From: Streptomyces roseolus
GTDB taxonomy: Bacteria; Actinomycetota; Actinomycetes; Streptomycetales; Streptomycetaceae
Direction of reading: 5' to 3'
NCBI RefSeq assembly: GCF_014649855.1
Contig: NZ_BMTV01000016.1
Span: 62,001-126,000, forward strand
Length of the DNA: 64,000 nt
The notes under the pieces: generated by a model
The model's input: the letters and a program-made list of their open reading frames with translations, nothing else
Told to the model about the DNA's origin: nothing
Databases searched by the model: none
Shown: positions 55,776 through 64,000 of the stretch, in pieces
Position numbering within the stretch: the stretch's first letter is position 1
How the letters are laid out: every line of letters begins with the position of its first letter
Program-made: the position numbers and the translations under genes

Positions 55776-56861
55776 TCAGCAGTGGGTGGAGGGAGCGGGC
55801 CGGGGACGGCGCAGCCCGGGTTCGGCGGGCTGCGTCGGCACGCGGACGCGGTCGTTGCGGACGACGAGCAGGGCCACGTCGTCGTCGAGCCGGCCGCCGG
55901 TGTGGCGCAGCAGCGCCTCGTGCACCTGCCGGACGACGCCCGCAGGCGGCAGGCCGGCGCTCCGGGCGAGCACCGCCTCCAGGCCGAAGAAGCGGCCCCG
56001 GTCGTCCCGGGCCTCCTCCGCGCCGTCGGTGTGCAGCACCAGCGTCTCGCCGGGCAGCAGCCGGGCACCGGTGTACGGGACGAGCGCGGCCGGCAGCGGC
56101 AGCACGCCGAGCGGCGGCAGCGGCTCCCCCACCGGCAGGCGCTCCACCCGGTCGCCGAGCCGGTACGGGGCGGGATGGCCGCAGTCGAGGACGGCGAGCC
56201 GGCCGTCGGCGCGGACCTCCAGGAGCAGCAGCGTCACGAACTCCTCGGCCACCGGGTGCTCGGGCGCGCCCTTGCCCCCGGCCGGGTGCTCGTCGCGCGC
56301 CCGCTCCCGCAGGTGCCGTTGCAGCGCCCGCTCCAGCCTGTGCAGCACCCCGCCGAGTTCGGCCTCGTCGTGGGCGGCCTCCCGGAAGCTCCCCAGGACG
56401 GCGACGACCGCGCCCAGGGCGGCGAGCCCGTGACCCCGTACGTCCCCGATCAGGATGCGCACGCCGTACGGCGTCGCCACCGCCTCGTACAGGTCGCCGC
56501 CCACCGAGGCACCGCGGGTGGCCGACAACTGCCCGGCGGCCAGGGCGAGTCCGTCGAGCCGGGCGGGCGGCGGGCGCAACAGCACCTGCTGGGTGGCCTC
56601 CGCGACGGCCCGTACGCGCGCCAGTTCGCGCCGCAGCCGCCCTCGCACCCCGAGGACCAGGCCCGTGCCGACGGTGAGGAAGACGATGCTGGTCGCGATC
56701 CGCATCGGCAGCCCCGGCTGCCGGGCCAGCGGACAGCCGAACTTCCAGGCCACCGCCACCGCCCCCCAGCCGACGGGGAGCGCGAGCGGGGCGGTCTCGC
56801 GGAGCCGGGCCCCGAGGGCGGACCCGGTGCGGCCGCGGCCGCTACGGCTGGTACGGATCAT
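55776..56861 (-). CDS. Membrane-anchored SpoIIE-type PP2C phosphatase
   Basis: The protein has 361 aa. Two N-terminal hydrophobic segments (~25-42 and ~53-73) anchor it. The PP2C/SpoIIE domain (~100-330) shows SVGGDLYEAVATPYGVRILIGDVRGHGLAALG (~118-150, metal-binding Asp in GGDLY and GDVRGHG), FVTLLLLEVRADGRLAVLDCGHPAPY, LVLHTDGAEEARDDRGRFFG and DDDVALLVVRND. It probably dephosphorylates an anti-anti-sigma factor of the STAS type, a pathway widespread in Streptomyces; no such partner lies nearby. It starts at the ATG at 56861. Confidence 0.93.
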   Translation of the reverse strand: MIRTSRSGRGRTGSALGARLRETAPLALPVGWGAVAVAWKFGCPLARQPGLPMRIATSIVFLTVGTGLVLGVRGRLRRELARVRAVAEATQQVLLRPPPARLDGLALAAGQLSATRGASVGGDLYEAVATPYGVRILIGDVRGHGLAALGAVVAVLGSFREAAHDEAELGGVLHRLERALQRHLRERARDEHPAGGKGAPEHPVAEEFVTLLLLEVRADGRLAVLDCGHPAPYRLGDRVERLPVGEPLPPLGVLPLPAALVPYTGARLLPGETLVLHTDGAEEARDDRGRFFGLEAVLARSAGLPPAGVVRQVHEALLRHTGGRLDDDVALLVVRNDRVRVPTQPAEPGLRRPRPAPSTHC

Positions 56862-57091
56862 GTACGGCCCTTCCCGAGCCCCGACAGCGCCCGAAGGCCC
56901 TGCGGCACACAGGTCCGCCCCTGTGGCCGCGTCGATTCTGCCGACTGTACGGACCGCGGGGGAACAGCCCCCGGCGATCTCACCCGAAGGAGTGAGCACC
57001 CCCGGCGCGCCGCCCCGCGCCACGGGCGCGCCACGCGGACGGGCTGCCGACCGTCGACGGCCCGTACGAGCGGGGCGGGGCGGGTGACGGC

Positions 57092-57130
57092 GGAGGGCCG
57101 CCCCGGGAACTGGTCCCGGGACGGCCCTCC
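57092..57130 (-). terminator. Terminator of pheST
   Basis: A 17-bp stem (ggagggccgccccggga against its complement, one mismatch) with a 5-nt loop lies 18 bp past the pheT stop. Confidence 0.82.
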
Positions 57131-57147
57131 GTGGCGTACCGCCGGCG

Positions 57148-59676
57148 TCAGGCGCCGCGCAGCACGGCGCCGGTGTGCTCGGCGGCCCGTGCGACGGCCG
57201 CGTCGCGGGCGGCGGTGGCCTCCTCGACGGTGAGCGTGCGGTCCGCGGCGCGGAACCGGAGCGCGTACGCCAGGGACTTCTTGCCCTCGCCGACCTGGTC
57301 GCCGGTGTAGACGTCGAACAGGCGGATGGACTCCAGGAGTTCACCCGCGCCCTCGGCCAGGTGGGACTCGACCTCGGAGGACGGCACGGCCTGGTCGACG
57401 ACCAGGGCGACGTCCTGGGTGGCGATCGGGAAGGCGGAGATGCGCGGGGCCTTGACCGGTCCCTCGCTCGCCTTCTCCAGGACGTCCAGGTCGAGCTCCA
57501 TCGCGCAGGAGCGGGCCGGCAGGCCCAGCGCCTTGACGACGCGCGGGTGGAGCTCGCCGCCGTGGCCGGCGAGGGTCTTGACCCCGTCGACCACGACGTG
57601 GAAGGCCGCGCAGCGGCCCGGGTGCCACGGGGCGTGCTGGTCGGCCTCGATCAGCAGCTCCGCACCGGCCTCGGCGGCGATGGTGCGGGCGGCCTCGATC
57701 GCGTCGGCCCAGTCGGCCGGGCGGCCCTTGCCCCACCAGCCGGACTGCTCGCGGGCGCCGGCGAGGACGACGGCGGCGCGGCGCGGCTGCGCGGGCAGCG
57801 CGGCGTTGACCCCGGCGATCTCCTCGTCGGTGGGACGGCGGTCCACCGGGAGGCGGACCGCGACCTTCGGCTCGCCCTCGGGGCGGAAGACCAGACCGGT
57901 CTCGAAGAGCGCCAGGTCGTGGCTGCCGCGGCTGTCGTTCCGGCGCAGCGCCCCGAGCAGGCCGGGGAGCAGCGTGGTGCGGAGCGCGGGCTCCTCGTCG
58001 GAGAGCGGGTTGACGAGGGTGACGACCCTGCGGCGGGCGTCGTCCGCGTCGAGGCCGAGCTGGTCGAGGACCTGCTGCCCCATGAAGGGGTAGTTCAGGG
58101 CCTCGACGTAGCCGGCGCCGGCGAGGGCGCGGCCGACCCGGCGGTGGACGCGCTGGCGCTCGGTGAGGCCGCGGCCGGCCGGGGGCTTGGGCAGCGTGGA
58201 GGGCAGGTTCTCGTAGCCCTCCAGCCGGATGACCTCCTCGGCGAGGTCGTTCGGCTCGTTCAGGTCGGGGCGCCACGAGGGCACGGTGACGACGAGCTCG
58301 TCCTGGCCGTAGACGTCGCAGCCGACCTCCTGGAGGCGGCGGACGACGGTCTCGCGGCCGTAGTCCACACCCGCGACCTTGTCGGGGTGGTTCGCCGGCA
58401 TGGTGACGGTGCGCGGCGCGGACGGGGCGGCGATCTCGGTGACGCCGGCCTCGGCGGTGCCGCCCGCGAGCAGCACGAGCAGGTCGACGCAGCGCTGGGC
58501 CGCGGCGGCCGCGGCCTGCGGGTCGACGCCGCGCTCGAAGCGCTTGGACGCCTCGGAGGACAGCTTGTGGCGGCGGGCCGTGCGGGCGATCGAGATCGGG
58601 TCGAAGTGCGCGGCCTCGATGACGACCTCGCTGGAGCCGGTGACGGCGCCGGTCTCGGCGTCGGTGACCGGGTCGGCGATCTCGGTGTCGGCGCCGCCCA
58701 TGACGCCCGCGATGCCGATGGGGCCGCGGTTGTCGGTGATGACCAGGTCGGCGGCGTCGAGGACGCGGACCGTGCCGTCGAGGGTGGTGATCTTCTCGCC
58801 GGCCTCGGCGCGGCGGACCCCGATGGGGCCGTCGATCCGGGTGCGGTCGTAGGCGTGCAGCGGCTGGCCGAGCTCCAGCATCACGTAGTTGGTGATGTCG
58901 ACGGCGAGCGAGATCGGGCGCATGCCCGCCTTCTGGAGGCGGCGCTGGAGCCAGATCGGCGACCGGGCCTCGGGGGCGAGGCCGACGACCGTGCGGGCGG
59001 TGAAGCGGTCGCAGCCGATCGGGTCGGCGATCTGGACCGGGTAGCCGTACGAGTTCGGCGCGGGCACGTCGAGGAGCGCCGGGTCGCGCAGCGGCAGCCC
59101 GTACGCGATGGCGGCCTCGCGGGCGACGCCGCGCATGGAGAGGCAGTAGCCGCGGTCCGGGGTGACGGCGATGTCGAGGACCTCGTCGTACAGCTCCAGG
59201 AGGGCGGTGGCGTCGAGGCCGACCTCGTGCTCCGGCGGCAGGACGATGATCCCGTGGTTCGGGTCCTCGCCCATGCCCAGCTCCTCGCTGGAGCAGATCA
59301 TGCCGCGGGAGACCTTGCCGTACGTCTTGCGCTCGGCGATCCGGAAGTCGCCGGGGAGGACGGCGCCGGGGAGGGCGACGACGACCTTGTCGCCGACGGC
59401 GAAGTTCCGGGCGCCGCAGATGATCTCCTGGGGCTCGCCGGTGCCGTTGGCGGAGCCGACGTCGACGGTGCAGAAGCGGATGGGCTTCTTGAACTCCGTC
59501 AGCTCCTCGATGGTGAGGACCTTGCCGACCACCAGCGGGCCGGTGAGGCCGGCGCCGAGCTGCTCGACGGTCTCGACCTCGAGGCCGGCGGTGATGAGCT
59601 TGGCCTGGACGTCGCGGCCGGTCTCCGTCGCCGGCAGGTCGACGTACTCCCGCAGCCAAGAAAGCGGGACCCGCAT
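57148..59676 (-). CDS. pheT: Phenylalanyl-tRNA synthetase beta subunit
   Basis: The protein has 842 aa, normal length. It begins MRVPLSWLREYVDLP. The tRNA-binding OB domain (~40-155) has LVVGKVLTIEELTE and ICGARNFAVGDKVVVALPGAVLPG. The B3/B4 editing domain (~210-385), B5 DNA-binding-like domain (~410-480) and the catalytic-like core (LIRLEGYENLPSTLP onward) follow. The ferredoxin-like anticodon domain (ISAFPIATQDVALVVDQAVPSSEVE, ~745-842) closes the protein. It pairs with PheS as alpha2-beta2. Start and the pheS stop share one base in TGATG, so translation is coupled. Confidence 0.98.
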   Translation of the reverse strand: MRVPLSWLREYVDLPATETGRDVQAKLITAGLEVETVEQLGAGLTGPLVVGKVLTIEELTEFKKPIRFCTVDVGSANGTGEPQEIICGARNFAVGDKVVVALPGAVLPGDFRIAERKTYGKVSRGMICSSEELGMGEDPNHGIIVLPPEHEVGLDATALLELYDEVLDIAVTPDRGYCLSMRGVAREAAIAYGLPLRDPALLDVPAPNSYGYPVQIADPIGCDRFTARTVVGLAPEARSPIWLQRRLQKAGMRPISLAVDITNYVMLELGQPLHAYDRTRIDGPIGVRRAEAGEKITTLDGTVRVLDAADLVITDNRGPIGIAGVMGGADTEIADPVTDAETGAVTGSSEVVIEAAHFDPISIARTARRHKLSSEASKRFERGVDPQAAAAAAQRCVDLLVLLAGGTAEAGVTEIAAPSAPRTVTMPANHPDKVAGVDYGRETVVRRLQEVGCDVYGQDELVVTVPSWRPDLNEPNDLAEEVIRLEGYENLPSTLPKPPAGRGLTERQRVHRRVGRALAGAGYVEALNYPFMGQQVLDQLGLDADDARRRVVTLVNPLSDEEPALRTTLLPGLLGALRRNDSRGSHDLALFETGLVFRPEGEPKVAVRLPVDRRPTDEEIAGVNAALPAQPRRAAVVLAGAREQSGWWGKGRPADWADAIEAARTIAAEAGAELLIEADQHAPWHPGRCAAFHVVVDGVKTLAGHGGELHPRVVKALGLPARSCAMELDLDVLEKASEGPVKAPRISAFPIATQDVALVVDQAVPSSEVESHLAEGAGELLESIRLFDVYTGDQVGEGKKSLAYALRFRAADRTLTVEEATAARDAAVARAAEHTGAVLRGA

Positions 59677-60803
59677 CAGATCTCCATCCCGAACGGCCGG
59701 GTGAACCGGACGTCACCCTCGACCATGTCTCGCATGTCTTCCACGTTGTGCCGGAACATCAGCATCCGCTCGATGCCGAAGCCGAAGGCGAAGCCGCTGT
59801 ACTTCTCCGGGTCCACGCCGCAGGCGACGAGCACCTTCGGGTTGACCATGCCGCAGCCGCCGAGCTCGATCCAGCCCTCGCTGCCGCAGGTGCGGCAGGG
59901 CCGGTCGGGGTTGCCGACGGACTCGCCGCGGCAGACGTAGCAGAGCATGTCCATCTCGGCGGACGGCTCGGTGAACGGGAAGAAGTTCGGACGGAGCCGG
60001 GTCTTCATGTCCGCGCCGAAGAGCGCCTGGACCATGTGGTCGAGGGTGCCCTTGAGGTCGGCCATGGTGAGGCCCTCGTCGACGGCGAGCAGCTCGATCT
60101 GGTGGAAGACCGGGGTGTGCGTGGCGTCGAGCTCGTCGGTGCGGTAGACGCGGCCGGGGCACACCACGTAGACCGGGGGCTCCCGGTCGATGAGGGTGCG
60201 GGCCTGGACCGGCGAGGTGTGGGTGCGGAGCACGACACCGGACTCGTCGCCCGTGGTGCCCTCAGGACCCTGGACGAAGAAGGTGTCCTGCATCTGCCGG
60301 GCCGGGTGGTCCGGCACGAAGTTGAGGGCGTCGAAGTTGAACCACTCGGCCTCGACCTCGGGGCCCTCGGCGACCTCGTAGCCCATGGAGACGAAGACGT
60401 CGGCGACGCGCTCCATCAGCGTGGTCAGCGGGTGGCGGGCGCCGGCCGGGATCCGGTCGTACGGCAGGGTGACGTCGACGGCCTCCTCGACGAGGACGCG
60501 CGCGTCGCGCTCGGCCTCCAGCTCGGCCTGGCGGGCGGCGAGCGCCTTGGAGACGACGCCGCGGGCCTGGCCGACGAGCTTGCCGGCCGCGGCCTTGGCC
60601 TGCGGGGGCAGCGCGCCGATCTCGCGGTTGGCGAGGGCGAGCGGCGAGGTGCCGCCGGTGTGGGCGGTCTTGGCGTGCGCGAGCTCGTCGAGGTCGCCGG
60701 CGGCCGCGAAGGCGGCGACCGCCTCGTCCCGCATGCGCTCGATCTCTTCCGGTTTCAAGGCTTCGACCTCGACCGGGTCGTACGACTTATTGGGTGCCGA
60801 CAT
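59676..60803 (-). CDS. pheS: Phenylalanyl-tRNA synthetase alpha subunit
   Basis: The protein has 375 aa. The N-terminal coiled-coil (~10-90, ALKPEEIERMRDEAVAAFAAAG...) binds tRNA. The class II catalytic core has HPLTTLMERVADVFVSMGYEVAEGPEVE, FNFDALNFVPDHPARQMQDTFFV, THTSPVQARTL, RVYRTDELDATHTPVFHQIE and FGFGIERMLMFRHNVEDMRD. A four-Cys cluster CYVCRGE...CRTCG (~275-292) may bind zinc. It charges tRNA-Phe. I chose the ATG at 60803 because the protein then begins at the conserved coiled-coil; an in-frame TTG at 60863 has no ribosome site. Confidence 0.97.
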   Translation of the reverse strand: MSAPNKSYDPVEVEALKPEEIERMRDEAVAAFAAAGDLDELAHAKTAHTGGTSPLALANREIGALPPQAKAAAGKLVGQARGVVSKALAARQAELEAERDARVLVEEAVDVTLPYDRIPAGARHPLTTLMERVADVFVSMGYEVAEGPEVEAEWFNFDALNFVPDHPARQMQDTFFVQGPEGTTGDESGVVLRTHTSPVQARTLIDREPPVYVVCPGRVYRTDELDATHTPVFHQIELLAVDEGLTMADLKGTLDHMVQALFGADMKTRLRPNFFPFTEPSAEMDMLCYVCRGESVGNPDRPCRTCGSEGWIELGGCGMVNPKVLVACGVDPEKYSGFAFGFGIERMLMFRHNVEDMRDMVEGDVRFTRPFGMEI

Positions 60804-60886
60804 TTCTTCCCGTGCTTCCGTTGGGCTTGGCTGGGGCGACCCCGGTTCGACGTCAGACGACAAGGGCGCAAACGTGCCAAAGGTCG

Positions 60887-60892
60887 AGTCTA
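60887..60892 (-). promoter_or_regulatory. Candidate -10 (TAGACT) of pheST
   Basis: TAGACT on the minus strand lies about 84 bp before the pheS start. The -35 is weak (GTGTCC near 60910). The ~77-nt leader shows no T-box or Phe-rich peptide. Confidence 0.45.
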
Positions 60893-60969
60893 ACGGGGTG
60901 GGGACACGCTGATGAGCCCGTGGGGGCCCCGGTGGCCGTGGATCCCGTCGGGTCTCGGTGGATGAGACG

Positions 60970-62103
60970 TCAGACGAGGTGGGCCGGGGCGCCGACGGGC
61001 AGGATAAATCGGAATTCGGCCCCGCCGCGCGGGCCGCGTCCGACGGTGATGGTGCCGCCGTGGGCCTCGACGAGGCCCTTGACGATGTAGAGGCCGAGGC
61101 CGGTGCCGCCGCGCTTGCTGCCCCGCCAGAAGCGGGTGAAGACGCGGTTCATGGACTCCTCGGGGATGCCCGGTCCTTCGTCGCTCACGGTGACCTCCGT
61201 CCCCTCCTCGCCGGTGCCGTCGTCGCCCGCGGTGCGGGGCGCCACCTCGATGGTGACGGTTCCGGCGCCGTGGCGCACCGCGTTTTCCAGGAGGTTGCCG
61301 AGGATCTGGTCGATCTTGTCGGGATCGGCCCAGAGCGGGGGCAGTCCGGGGCGGGTGCGGACGAAGAAGCGGTCGGGGGCCTGGCCGCCGGTGGTGTGCA
61401 CCTGGATGTGGCGGCCGACGGCGGCGGTGATGTCGACGGGCTGGCGGCGGACCTCCAGGCGGCCGGCGTCGATCCGGGAGATGTCGAGGAGTTCGGCGAT
61501 GAGCCGTTTGATGCGGCCGGCGTCGGCGTCGACGGTCTCCAGCATCAGCCGCTTCTGCTCGTCCGTGAACCGCTCCCACTTGCTGAGGAGGGTGGCGGTG
61601 AAGCCCTTGACGGAGGTGAGCGGCGAGCGCAGTTCGTGGGCGACGGTGGCGATGAGCTCGGCGTGGCTGCGCTCGGAGCGGCGGCGGGCCTCGGTGCCGC
61701 GCAGCGAGACGACGACCCGGCGGACGGGTCCGGTGGGGTGCTCGCGGACGTACCGGGCGGAGACGAGGACCTCGCGGCCGCCGGGCAGGAGCAGGTTCCG
61801 CTCGGGCTGGCCGCGCCGGGTGGCGAGCCCGCCGTACGGGTCGGTGAGGGACCACCAGCGGTGCCCCTTGAGGTCCTCCAGGGGCAGGGCCTGGTCGAGC
61901 GGGCGGCCGAGCGCCTCGGCGGCCGGGACGGCGGTGATGCGGCTGGCGGCGGCGTTGAAGCAGACCACCCGGCCGTCCTCGTCGGCGACGACGAGCCCGT
62001 CGGGCAGGTCGTCGGGGTCGATCCCGGGCCAGGGTTCGGGCGCGCGCGTCCCGCCTCCGCCTCGTCGTGCGGTTCGCGCGGGACTGTCCGTACCGGCCGT
62101 CAT
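60970..62103 (-). CDS. Cytoplasmic PAS-domain sensor histidine kinase
   Basis: The protein has 377 aa. An N-terminal PAS domain (~30-135: LPDGLVVADEDGRVVCFNAAASRITAVPAAEALGR) precedes the HisKA box ELIATVAHELRSPLTSVKGF (~148-167, phosphoacceptor His in HELRSP) and the HATPase: N-box DQILGNLLENAVRHG (~262), G1 VSDEGPGIPEE, F-box, and G2 GGTGLGLYIVKGLVEAHGG. No transmembrane segment is present, so it senses an internal signal such as redox, light or a ligand through PAS. No response regulator is adjacent, so it is an orphan kinase. It starts at the ATG at 62103. Confidence 0.94.
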   Translation of the reverse strand: MTAGTDSPARTARRGGGGTRAPEPWPGIDPDDLPDGLVVADEDGRVVCFNAAASRITAVPAAEALGRPLDQALPLEDLKGHRWWSLTDPYGGLATRRGQPERNLLLPGGREVLVSARYVREHPTGPVRRVVVSLRGTEARRRSERSHAELIATVAHELRSPLTSVKGFTATLLSKWERFTDEQKRLMLETVDADAGRIKRLIAELLDISRIDAGRLEVRRQPVDITAAVGRHIQVHTTGGQAPDRFFVRTRPGLPPLWADPDKIDQILGNLLENAVRHGAGTVTIEVAPRTAGDDGTGEEGTEVTVSDEGPGIPEESMNRVFTRFWRGSKRGGTGLGLYIVKGLVEAHGGTITVGRGPRGGAEFRFILPVGAPAHLV

Positions 62104-62249
62104 CCCCGTCTCCCACCCCTCCGTGTACCGCAGTGGGCCCCGAGTGCGTCACTCTACTGGGCGAGGGTGACCGGCGGGAGCCGGAAGGGCACGCGGGGTG
62201 GCCGAATCCCCTCCACGGGGTACGCCGCCGGGCGGGCCGGCGGAAGGGG

Positions 62250-63089
<840 letters not shown>

Positions 63090-63146
63090 GTGCCTGCGGC
63101 TCTCTGTCTCGGTCTCGTCGGGGGTGCGGGGTGCGGCGGTCAACGC

Positions 63147-63181
63147 ACCGGACCCGCAGGCGCGGGGCCTGCGGGTCCGGT
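63147..63181 (-). terminator. Terminator of rpmI-rplT
   Basis: A 14-bp perfect stem ACCGGACCCGCAGG with its complement and a 7-nt loop lies 24 bp past the rplT stop. Confidence 0.82.
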
Positions 63182-63204
63182 CGGAAGTACGGCGGCCTGG
63201 AAGA

Positions 63205-63591
63205 TCAGGCGGCGGCCTTCGGGGCGTTGACGTCGGCCGGGAGGGCCTTCTGCGCGACCTCGACCAGCGCGGCGAACGCGTTGATGTCGTTGACGGCCAG
63301 CTCGGCGAGGATCTTGCGGTCCACCTCGATGTTGGCGGCCTTCAGACCCTGGATGAGGCGGTTGTACGTCATGCCGTTCTGGCGGGCAGCGGCGTTGATG
63401 CGCTGGATCCACAGCTGACGGAAGTCGCCCTTGCGCTTCTTGCGGTCGTTGTAGTTGTAGACCAGCGAGTGGGTGACCTGCTCCTTGGCCTTGCGGTACA
63501 GGCGCGAACGCTGACCGCGGTAGCCGGAGGCCTGCTCGAGGATCGCCCGGCGCTTCTTGTGGGCGTTGACTGCCCGCTTGACGCGTGCCAC
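63205..63591 (-). CDS. rplT: 50S ribosomal protein L20
   Basis: The protein has 128 aa. It begins ARVKRAVNAHKKRRAILEQASGYRGQRSRLYRKAKEQV, the basic rRNA-binding arm of L20, followed by the globular helices LWIQRINAAARQNGMTYNRLIQGLKAANIEVDRKILAELAV. It is an early assembly protein on 23S rRNA and in some bacteria represses its own operon. The start is GTG at 63591. It forms an operon with rpmI, 106 bp apart, and probably with infC beyond the right edge. Confidence 0.98.
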   Translation of the reverse strand: MARVKRAVNAHKKRRAILEQASGYRGQRSRLYRKAKEQVTHSLVYNYNDRKKRKGDFRQLWIQRINAAARQNGMTYNRLIQGLKAANIEVDRKILAELAVNDINAFAALVEVAQKALPADVNAPKAAA

Positions 63592-63697
63592 TTCTTACTC
63601 CTTGTAGCGGGGCCGTGGTGTGTTCACACGGCCCGGAAAACGGATGGGTCCCGGTCTTGGCCGGATGCCCTCGGGGCCCGAGGGCGGGAGATCAAGC

Positions 63698-63892
63698 TCA
63701 GATGCCCAGCATCTTCTTGATCTTGGCGGCGTCACCCGGGGCCATCTCGGCGTTGCCGGTGAGGCGACGCGTCAGCTTGGACGACTTGTGCTCGAGCAGG
63801 TGGCGCTTGCCGGCGCGCTCGCGCAGGATCTTGCCGGAGCCGGTGACCTTGAAGCGCTTCTTGGCACCGGAGTGCGTCTTGTTCTTCGGCAT
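63698..63892 (-). CDS. rpmI: 50S ribosomal protein L35
   Basis: The protein has 64 aa. MPKNKTHSGAKKRFKVTGSGKILRERAGKRHLLEHKSSK is the textbook L35 opening. It is a small basic protein of the large subunit. GAGGAG lies upstream of the ATG at 63892. In most bacteria the order is infC-rpmI-rplT, so infC is expected past the window end. Confidence 0.98.
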   Translation of the reverse strand: MPKNKTHSGAKKRFKVTGSGKILRERAGKRHLLEHKSSKLTRRLTGNAEMAPGDAAKIKKMLGI

Positions 63893-64000
63893 AGCGCCGT
63901 TATCTCCTCGTCAGTGGCGCTCCCCCGGTGCGGGCACCGGAGAACCGGGAGCGTCAATCCTTCGTGTGGTGGTCCGGGCGGGACCCGGGGGCTGCCACGG
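63893..64000. other. rpmI leader with hairpin; infC expected beyond
   Basis: The sequence holds GCTCCC-CCGGTGC-GG-GCACCGG-agaacc-GGGAGC (63919-63952), a two-part stem that could lie between infC and rpmI as an attenuator or processing site. A minus-strand reading that stops at 63954 could be the infC C-terminus, but the visible part is too short to tell. Confidence 0.4.

Noticed and set aside
63954..64000. C-terminal end of infC on the minus strand
   Set aside because: About 14 codons reach a stop at 63954, but the fragment is too short to identify and other frames also stop nearby, so it is not called as a CDS.

Overview
This is high-GC actinobacterial chromosome, almost certainly from a Streptomyces. 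The evidence is the GC-rich third codon positions, the sporulation gene ssgB, many GTG starts, TANNNT-type -10 boxes, and a gene order (ssgB, cob genes, metNIQ, argH, argCJBDR, pheST, rpmI-rplT) that matches what I remember of the S. coelicolor core around SCO1535-SCO1600. I recall that synteny and could not check it. I see no prophage, insertion sequence, integrase, CRISPR array or biosynthetic gene cluster. This is a core housekeeping region with some accessory and regulatory detail.

Layout. 0-6.6 kb: two coupled unknown genes, a DEDDh exonuclease, two identical tRNA-Val(CAC) genes flanking an SRPBCC gene and a large polytopic membrane protein, and a PGPGW membrane protein. 6.6-12.2 kb: ssgB, a CGNR zinc-finger regulator, small membrane proteins, a DsbA-like protein, a tandem-GNAT protein and the pabB-pabC pair. 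12.4-13.1 kb: a tRNA operon (Gly, Cys, five Val(GAC)) closed by two strong palindromes. 13.2-17.4 kb: a zinc ribbon protein, an APH-type kinase, a Ser/Thr protein kinase and a TrmH methyltransferase. 17.5-24.3 kb: three tetrapyrrole/cobalamin genes (a CysG-like protein, a BluB-CobT fusion with a 615-residue low-complexity extension, and CobL/CbiET). 24.3-28.1 kb: a GNAT protein and metN-metI-metQ, preceded by a candidate Met/Cys-rich leader peptide. 28.3-34.6 kb: membrane pair, GNAT, sigma factor, GDPD, PlsC-type acyltransferase, and a TetR-MFS efflux operon with a perfect palindromic operator. 34.7-44.5 kb: argH and argCJBDR, each with a promoter overlapping ArgR-like boxes. Between them lie a plus-strand run with a HEAT-like protein, a PNPOx-fold protein and an L,D-transpeptidase-like protein. 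44.9-57 kb: a truncated ECF41-like sigma protein, RlmG-type methyltransferase, a histidine-phosphatase-like pseudoenzyme, a divergent MocR/EamA pair whose start codons overlap, a GH10-like hydrolase, 3-hydroxyacyl-CoA dehydrogenase, a NUDIX protein, a TPR regulator and a SpoIIE-type phosphatase. 57.1-64 kb: pheS-pheT, an orphan PAS histidine kinase, a second SpoU/TrmH methyltransferase, rplT and rpmI.

Working links. argC-J-B-D form the acetyl cycle from N-acetylglutamate to ornithine. ArgH completes arginine, and ArgR is encoded as the last gene of the operon it probably controls. BluB makes dimethylbenzimidazole and CobT activates it, so the fusion joins two consecutive steps of lower-ligand assembly. 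MetNIQ imports methionine. PheST, the nine tRNAs, the rRNA/tRNA methyltransferases and L35/L20 form a translation theme.

The observations most worth follow-up are the MCRMC leader peptide upstream of metN, the overlapping leaderless starts of the MocR/EamA pair, the long disordered arm of BluB-CobT, the region-4-only sigma-like protein, and the inverted repeat upstream of ssgB. I found no convincing undescribed multi-gene system.
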